This document shows, one piece after another, positions 59,112 through 64,000 of a stretch of 64,000 bases of DNA. Source of the DNA: CAYMCO01 sp964388955 (GTDB lineage: Bacteria > Chloroflexota > Anaerolineae > Anaerolineales > E44-bin32); NCBI GenBank assembly GCA_964388955.1, contig CAYMCO010000025.1, positions 11,210 through 75,209 of the forward strand, in the 5' to 3' direction. The notes under the pieces were generated by a model. It saw nothing but the letters and a program-made list of their open reading frames with translations. It did not search any database and had not been told where the DNA came from. How positions within the stretch are numbered: the stretch's first letter is position 1; every line of letters begins with the position of its first letter. A program made the translations under genes and the position numbers.

Positions 59112-60254
59112 ATGAGTGAAGTGAATGGGAAGACGGTCGTCAACGCATGGAACGAGTGGGATCCACTCAAGCACGTGATCGTCGGGCGCGCAGACGGCAC
59201 CATGGTACAGGCGCCCGAACCGGCGTGTTCCCGCAACTGGCCGAAATACGGATTTCCCCGCGGCACCTATGGCCCGCTCCCCAAGGAGATGGAGCAGAAG
59301 GCGAACGAGCAACTGGATAATCTCGCCCGCATGTTGGAGGACCGTGGTGTGCGGGTCGATCGACCTGAGGTCATCGACTTCAGCCAAACGGTGCGGACCC
59401 CGGACTGGGTGCAGGAATCGATGTTCGGGGTAATGCCCCCGCGCGATCTGCTTCTCACAGTGGGCAATGAGATATTGGAAGCCACGATGTCCCAGCGGAG
59501 CCGCTGGTTCGAATACATCTGCTACCGCCCTCTCCTGGAGAGATACTTCAAGGAGGATCCGAACTTCCGCTGGGAGGCGGCCCCAAAACCCAGATTGACG
59601 GATGAAAGCTATCATGATGTCAATTTCGACGCCGTCTTCGAGGAGCTGAGCGAAGCGGAGCAGTTGGAGCATCTGTATGACAAGACCTGGAACCTGACGG
59701 AGAAGGAGCCGCTCTTCGACGCGGCCGACATCGGCCGCTGGGGAAAGGATCTCTTTGTGCAGCACTCCAGCGTGACCAACTCGGCCGGGATTGATTGGCT
59801 GCGCCGGCACTTTCCTCAGCATCGTATCCATGAGGTGACTTTCAAAGAACCCCATCCGATGCATATTGACGCCACCTTCGTCCCGCTGCGCCCCGGTCTT
59901 GCCCTCAGCAACCGGGTGAGGGTGCCCATGCAGGAGCAGCTCTTTGAGTTGTTCAAGAAGAACGATTGGGAGATTGTGGAGTGCGCCCCGCCCGCCCACG
60001 AGGAGAAGGCGCCGCTGTCGTTCTGCAGCGTATGGCTGTCGATGAACATCCTCATGCTGGATGAAAACACCGTGTTCGTTGAGGAACAAGAAAAGGAGCA
60101 GATGGATCAATTCGACGAGCTCGGCCTTGAGGTCATCCCCGTCCCATTATGGGACGTGGCAGCGTTCGGCGGCGGTCTTCACTGCGCCACCGCCGACGTG
60201 TATCGAGAGGGGCGCCTGGAGGATTACTTCCCCCACCAAGTGGAGGGGTTCTAG
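59112..60254 (+). CDS. Amidinotransferase (glycine/inosamine-type)
   Basis: A 380-aa member of the arginine:glycine amidinotransferase family, which moves the amidino group of arginine to an amine, releasing ornithine. Motifs: 'VNAWNEWDPLKHVIVGRADG' near the start, the catalytic His in 'PHPMHIDATFVPLRPG', and the catalytic Cys in 'GGGLHCATADVYREG'. GGAGG lies 5 nt before the ATG at 59112. The acceptor amine could be glycine, 4-aminobutyrate, an inosamine or another. An ornithine carbamoyltransferase gene follows and would consume the ornithine by-product. Confidence 0.87.
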   Translation: MSEVNGKTVVNAWNEWDPLKHVIVGRADGTMVQAPEPACSRNWPKYGFPRGTYGPLPKEMEQKANEQLDNLARMLEDRGVRVDRPEVIDFSQTVRTPDWVQESMFGVMPPRDLLLTVGNEILEATMSQRSRWFEYICYRPLLERYFKEDPNFRWEAAPKPRLTDESYHDVNFDAVFEELSEAEQLEHLYDKTWNLTEKEPLFDAADIGRWGKDLFVQHSSVTNSAGIDWLRRHFPQHRIHEVTFKEPHPMHIDATFVPLRPGLALSNRVRVPMQEQLFELFKKNDWEIVECAPPAHEEKAPLSFCSVWLSMNILMLDENTVFVEEQEKEQMDQFDELGLEVIPVPLWDVAAFGGGLHCATADVYREGRLEDYFPHQVEGF

Positions 60255-60477
60255 TGGATTATCTGCGATCAACCGACAAGTTCAACGCCAGCGATTGTAT
60301 GGGTGCAACAGGCTTCGCCCCTACAAGGAACTGAGCGGAGGATCATGGACGCAGTAGTAGCCCGTCCACGATCCATCGCCGGGTTCCTCACCGGCGGTCG
60401 CAAGTGCACATCGTGCCTCGCCCGCGCAGGCTACGGGCCGAAATAGAGTTGACAAAGCATGCAGAAGGAGCACAGAG

Positions 60478-61479
60478 ATGGCCTTCAATTTGCACAACCG
60501 GCACTTCCTCAAACTACTGGACTTCACACCCGAGGAGATCAGTTTCCTGCTCGATTTGGCGGTCGATCTGAAGAAAGCCAAATACACGGGGGTGGAAAGG
60601 CCCACTCTGCACGGCAAGAACATCGCGCTGATCTTTGAAAAGGCCTCCACCCGCACCCGGGCCGCATTTGAAGTCGCGGCCTATGACCAGGGCGCGCACG
60701 TCACCTACCTGGGCCCCACCGGCTCCCAGTTGGGCACGAAGGAGACCATCGAGGACACGGCGCGTGTGCTGGGCCACATGTATGACGGCATCGAATACCG
60801 CGGCTTCGAGCAAGCGCGCGTTGAGGCGCTGGCCGCCTACGCCAACGTCCCGGTGTGGAACGGGTTGACCAATGAGTTCCACCCGACCCAGGTGCTGGCA
60901 GATTTCCAGACCATGATGGAGCATAGCGACAAGCCACTGCGACATGTGACTTTCGCCTTTCTCGGGGACGCGCGCAACAACATGGGCAACTCGCTGCTGG
61001 TCGGCGCCGCCAAGATGGGAATGGACTTCCGCTCGATCGCGCCCGAGAGCGTGCAGCCCGACTCTGAGTTGGTGGGAAAGGCGAGGGAAATCGCCCGCGC
61101 GACCGGCGCTCAGATCACCGTCACCGACGATCTGGATCTCGGCCTGGAAGGTTGTGACTTCATCTATACCGACGTCTGGGTCTCCATGGGCGAGCCCGCG
61201 GATGTCTGGAAGCAGCGCATCGAGCTGCTGCAGCCCTATCAGGTGAACGCCGCTGCGGTGGAAAAGACGGGCAACTCCAACGTGAAGTTCATGCACTGCC
61301 TGCCCGCCTTCCACAATGTGGACACCAAGATCGGGGCAGATATCTTCGAGAAATTCGGGCTGGATGCTATGGAAGTGACGGAGGAGGTGTTTGAGTCATC
61401 CGCATCAATTGTATGGGACGAAGCGGAGAACCGGATCCACACCATAAAGGCGGTCATGGTCGCGACGCTGGGAAGCTGA
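60478..61479 (+). CDS. argF: Ornithine carbamoyltransferase
   Basis: A 333-aa enzyme joining carbamoyl phosphate and ornithine to citrulline (or the reverse in catabolic ArcB). Diagnostic: 'EKASTRTRAAFE' (carbamoyl-phosphate loop, STRTR at 57-61), 'NEFHPTQVLADF', 'DVWVSMGEP' (ornithine-binding S-M-G), and 'FMHCLPAFHN' (His273/Cys274). Sequence alone does not tell anabolic from catabolic; the neighbourhood has no arcA or arcC and no other arg gene. AAGGAGCACAG precedes the ATG. It shares a transcript with the gene 33 bp downstream. Confidence 0.93.
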   Translation: MAFNLHNRHFLKLLDFTPEEISFLLDLAVDLKKAKYTGVERPTLHGKNIALIFEKASTRTRAAFEVAAYDQGAHVTYLGPTGSQLGTKETIEDTARVLGHMYDGIEYRGFEQARVEALAAYANVPVWNGLTNEFHPTQVLADFQTMMEHSDKPLRHVTFAFLGDARNNMGNSLLVGAAKMGMDFRSIAPESVQPDSELVGKAREIARATGAQITVTDDLDLGLEGCDFIYTDVWVSMGEPADVWKQRIELLQPYQVNAAAVEKTGNSNVKFMHCLPAFHNVDTKIGADIFEKFGLDAMEVTEEVFESSASIVWDEAENRIHTIKAVMVATLGS

Positions 61480-61512
61480 CCCTTCACTATCTTTCAAAGA
61501 ACGGAGGAAAAC

Positions 61513-62853
61513 ATGGCAAAGCGGAACGTAATCATCATCGGGGCTGCAGGTCGGGATTTCCACAACTTCAACACGTACTACCGGGACAATGAGGCGTACA
61601 ATGTGGTGTGCTTCACCGCAGCGCAGATCCCGGACATTGAGGGGCGCCTGTACCCCCCCGAATTGGCAGGCGATCTCTACCCAAAGGGCGTGCCCATCTA
61701 CGGCGAGGAACGGCTGCCGGAATTGATCAAGGAATTGAACGCGGACGAATGCTGTTTCGCGTACAGCGACGTCTCCTACCAGCATGTGATGAGCATCGGA
61801 TCCATATGCCAGGCGGCCGGGGCAAGCTATGTGCTGCTCGGCTTGAACGATACTCAGATCAAGAGCAGCAAGCCCCTTGTGTCCGTGGGCGCCGTGCGCA
61901 CAGGATGCGGAAAGAGCCAGACATCGCGCCGGGTGATCGAGATTCTGATGGCGCGCGGCCTCAAGGTGGTCGCCATCCGGCACCCCATGCCCTATGGCGA
62001 TTTGGTGGCTCAGCGTGTGCAGCGATATGCCGAACTCTCGGATCTTGAGAAGTACGACTGCACCGTCGAAGAGATGGAGGAATACGAGCCACACATCGTG
62101 CGCGGCAACGTGATCTACGCCGGGGTGGACTACGGCGATATCTTGAAGGCCGCGGAAAATGACCCGGATGGCTGTGACGTGATCGTCTGGGATGGCGGCA
62201 ACAACGAACCCCCCTTCTACGTGTCCGATCTCCACATCACGGTGACGGATCCGCACCGCGCCGGGGACGAGCTGAAGTACTACCCCGGGGAGACCACCCT
62301 TCGCATCGCCGACGTGGCGATCATCAACAAAGTGGACAGCGCGGATTTCGAGGGGATCCTGACTGTACGCAACAATATCCGCAAGGTGGCGCCCGAGGCC
62401 ATAATCGTGGAGGCGGCTTCCACCCTGCGCATGGAGGATCCGAGCATCGTGCGCGGCAAGCGGGTGCTGGTTGTGGAGGATGGACCCACGCTCACTCACG
62501 GCGGCATGAAGATCGGAGCCGGGATCGTGGCGTCGGAGAAATTCGGCGCGGCCGAGTTTGTCGACCCAAGGCCATTCGCCGTCGGCCGCCTCCGGGAGAC
62601 TTTCGAAATCTACCCGGACATTGGGGTGCTGCTGCCCGCCATGGGGTACGGGGAGGTACAGCTACACGACCTGGAGGCCACCATCAACGCCGCGGATGCG
62701 GATTCGGTGGTCATCGGGACGCCCATCGATCTGGGTCGCATCATCGACATCAAGAAACCGCACACGCGTGTTTTCTACGATCTGCAGGAAATCGGGAGCC
62801 CCAACCTGGATGAAATCCTGGGCGATTTCGTCGAGGCGCAGGGGTTGGTCTGA
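61513..62853 (+). CDS. Cyclic 2,3-diphosphoglycerate synthetase-like P-loop protein
   Basis: A 446-aa protein. The N-terminal Rossmann-like domain begins 'VIIIGAAGRDFHNFNTYYRD', followed by a P-loop 'GAVRTGCGKSQTSRRV' (about residues 126-141), then 'VIVWDGGNNEPPFY' and 'ADVAIINKVDSADF', an N-K-x-D GTPase motif. It is the family of archaeal cyclic 2,3-diphosphoglycerate synthetase, but bacterial members are widespread where that metabolite is not established. It follows ornithine carbamoyltransferase by 33 bp with AGGAGG before its ATG, suggesting a role linked to that pathway. Confidence 0.8.
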   Translation: MAKRNVIIIGAAGRDFHNFNTYYRDNEAYNVVCFTAAQIPDIEGRLYPPELAGDLYPKGVPIYGEERLPELIKELNADECCFAYSDVSYQHVMSIGSICQAAGASYVLLGLNDTQIKSSKPLVSVGAVRTGCGKSQTSRRVIEILMARGLKVVAIRHPMPYGDLVAQRVQRYAELSDLEKYDCTVEEMEEYEPHIVRGNVIYAGVDYGDILKAAENDPDGCDVIVWDGGNNEPPFYVSDLHITVTDPHRAGDELKYYPGETTLRIADVAIINKVDSADFEGILTVRNNIRKVAPEAIIVEAASTLRMEDPSIVRGKRVLVVEDGPTLTHGGMKIGAGIVASEKFGAAEFVDPRPFAVGRLRETFEIYPDIGVLLPAMGYGEVQLHDLEATINAADADSVVIGTPIDLGRIIDIKKPHTRVFYDLQEIGSPNLDEILGDFVEAQGLV

Positions 62854-62870
62854 GAGGGAGCCGAAGTCAA

Positions 62871-62904
62871 CCGTAAAGGGCAGGCGGCCGCCTGCCCTTT
62901 ACGG
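62871..62904. terminator. Perfect 34-bp palindrome, likely terminator
   Basis: CCGTAAAGGGCAGGCGG is followed directly by its exact complement, giving 17-bp arms with no loop, 17 bp after the stop of the P-loop gene. RNA would form a very stable hairpin with a few unpaired central bases. No U tract follows, so it may act as a bidirectional stop or as a protein-binding site. Confidence 0.6.
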
Positions 62905-63059
62905 TGCGAGCCGCGGGGGATCAAGGCTGTCGATGGGACCGGCGATGGGCGCGCATCTTAGCCGTTTCACGGCATGGCCCTGCGCCTCTGGCCCCGGATT
63001 GCAGAGGCAGGTGAGTCATGCCGCCGCCACGCCCCGCCCGATCCCGGATTGAATCAGCG

Positions 63060-63332
63060 ATGCCGATATACGAATACTTCTGTGAAAGCTGCGGCAAGCA
63101 TTTCGAGGTCCGGCGCGGGATGATGGAGGAAGGACCGGTCGGATGTCCTGACTGTGAGGGGGCGATTTGTCGCCGTCGCTACAGCAGTGTGTCCATCGTA
63201 AAATCCGGGGATGACCGCGCTCGAGATCTCTCTTGGGTGGATCGGGAGATGGCACGCCGGCTGCGCAAGAGCTCCGGCGGCGCACTCAACCCCGAGTTCG
63301 AACAAACGCTGGATCGCATGGAATCCAGCTAG
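63060..63332 (+). CDS. FmdB-family zinc-ribbon protein
   Basis: A 90-aa protein starting 'MPIYEYFCESCGKHFEVRR', the typical FmdB opening with the first C-x2-C, and a second pair in 'GPVGCPDCEGAI'. FmdB-type proteins are small putative regulatory zinc ribbons. The C-terminal half is charged and helical. The ATG at 63060 is preferred over one 42 bp upstream because the family begins here. It precedes the methyltransferase gene by 319 bp. Confidence 0.85.
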   Translation: MPIYEYFCESCGKHFEVRRGMMEEGPVGCPDCEGAICRRRYSSVSIVKSGDDRARDLSWVDREMARRLRKSSGGALNPEFEQTLDRMESS

Positions 63333-63651
63333 CGGTCTTGTCCTTGGTCAATCGACCGGGCTTGCGTCAGCGCCCGTAGGAGCGAAGCAAGCGGCGCGCG
63401 TACAGGATCAATGCGAAGGATGGTTGACGGATTGCCGGCGCTCAGCCTATGATCGAGTGCAATACGATCTGCCCGGGATCGCAGGATCCGAGCCTGCTGT
63501 TGCCGCGCAGGGAGACGGACAAATCATCTGACCCTCCGCCAGTCGAGCCAGCGACACACTCCGGAAACATGGAGGCGGGCAATCTGAACGCCTGGTGGTC
63601 CGGCTCAAGGCGAGTGGCCCGGCTCACCCAAAGACACATGGAGAAACGGAC
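63333..63651. other. Intergenic region
   Basis: 319 bp between the FmdB and methyltransferase genes. Short reading frames on both strands have no start signals or recognisable content. No promoter or hairpin stands out. Confidence 0.4.
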
Positions 63652-64000
63652 ATGATCGACGGATTTCGGCGCAAGTTCCCGCCGCTGAATATGATGAGCC
63701 CGGAGGAGGCGCACGCTATTCATCGCGGCGCATTATATATCATCGAGAACACCGGGATGCGCATCGAGCACGAGCCGGCGCTCAAGCTGCTGGCCGAAAA
63801 TGGCTGCAAGGTGGACTTTGAGGCCCAGCGCGCCCGCATTCCCCCCTGGCTCGTAGAAGAATGCATCCGGGACGTGCCAACCCATTTCACTCTGCGGGCC
63901 CGGGACAGGGCGAAAGACCTCATGGTGGGCGGCGATGCGGTCTACTTCATGCAGGGCATGGGCATGCGCTACGTGGACTTGGACACCTGGGAGACACGGC
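63652..64000 (+). CDS. MttB-family (trimethylamine/betaine) methyltransferase, N-terminal part
   Basis: The first 116 residues of a protein running off the window end. 'PEEAHAIHRGALYIIENTGM' and 'EPALKLLAENGCKVDFEAQR', then 'IPPWLVEECIRDVPTHF', match the N-terminus of the MttB superfamily of corrinoid-dependent methyltransferases acting on trimethylamine, glycine betaine or other quaternary amines. The ATG at 63652 has a weak ribosome-binding site (GAGAAACGGAC). Whether the pyrrolysine position carries an in-frame TAG cannot be seen. Non-pyrrolysine members are common outside methanogens. Confidence 0.8.
   Translation, partial: MIDGFRRKFPPLNMMSPEEAHAIHRGALYIIENTGMRIEHEPALKLLAENGCKVDFEAQRARIPPWLVEECIRDVPTHFTLRARDRAKDLMVGGDAVYFMQGMGMRYVDLDTWETR

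Overview
The window is about 64 kb of GC-rich bacterial DNA, roughly 60-65 % G+C by eye. It is interrupted by one clearly AT-richer accessory island at about 6.8-17.0 kb. Gene content (NitT/TauT-type and MFS transporters, PspC and LiaF-like membrane proteins, an MshA-like glycosyltransferase, a MenC/NSAR-type racemase, cyclophilin, ScpA, TSUP and Usp proteins, an MttB-family methyltransferase), many GTG/TTG starts and a CGAAC-N4-GTTCG box suggest a Chloroflexota-like organism. That assignment is inference; no rRNA or ribosomal-protein marker is present.

Layout. (1) 0-6.8 kb: a nucleoside-salvage locus. A nucleoside phosphorylase diverges from an AraR-like GntR/LacI regulator, which is followed by a lipoprotein substrate-binding protein, a second phosphorylase, adenosine deaminase, and the ATPase and permease of a NitT/TauT-type ABC importer; the last four genes overlap by 4 bp each. 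(2) 6.8-17 kb: accessory island with every gene on the minus strand. It carries a winged-helix/nucleotidyltransferase pair under a 21-bp-periodic operator array, an HNH nuclease, a membrane pentapeptide-repeat protein, a membrane beta-rich protein, a beta-class DNA methyltransferase, a caspase-like protease with a C-terminal winged helix, a lipoprotein, an ORF-less group II intron and a UvrD-like helicase. Four copies of a hairpin-bearing repeat punctuate it, each lying at the 3' end of a gene group, which gives a cassette-array look. (3) 17.5-37 kb: mixed housekeeping and metabolic genes (GH3-like adenylating protein, MsrP, LiaF/PspC-like membrane proteins, two paralogous cysteine-rich ferredoxins, a beta-eliminating lyase, an L,D-transpeptidase, thioesterase, PIG-L deacetylase, TerB-like protein, CDP-alcohol phosphatidyltransferase, a PD-(D/E)XK-like unknown, cupin, MFS, SDR). 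(4) 37-46 kb: an aspartate aminotransferase/PEP carboxykinase operon, a saccharopine-dehydrogenase-like reductase, a GT4 glycosyltransferase, tRNA-Thr(CGT), a leaderless uridine kinase, cyclophilin and a VTT-domain protein. (5) 46-52 kb: an enolase-superfamily racemase with a GNAT acyltransferase (candidate D-to-L amino acid conversion), an NAD-binding epimerase-like protein, and a FabF-FabH pair. (6) 52-64 kb: thioredoxin, an apparently frameshifted zinc-ribbon protein, ScpA, VanZ, a DUF255 thioredoxin-like protein, TSUP and Usp proteins, then amidinotransferase - ornithine carbamoyltransferase - cyclic-diphosphoglycerate-synthetase-like P-loop protein closed by a perfect 34-bp palindrome, FmdB, and the start of an MttB-family methyltransferase that runs off the window.

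How they work together. The first locus plausibly imports nucleosides and cleaves or deaminates them. The aminotransferase/PckA pair links aspartate to PEP through oxaloacetate. The amidinotransferase/OTCase pair would connect arginine, ornithine and citrulline. The island looks like horizontally acquired, defence-flavoured cargo.
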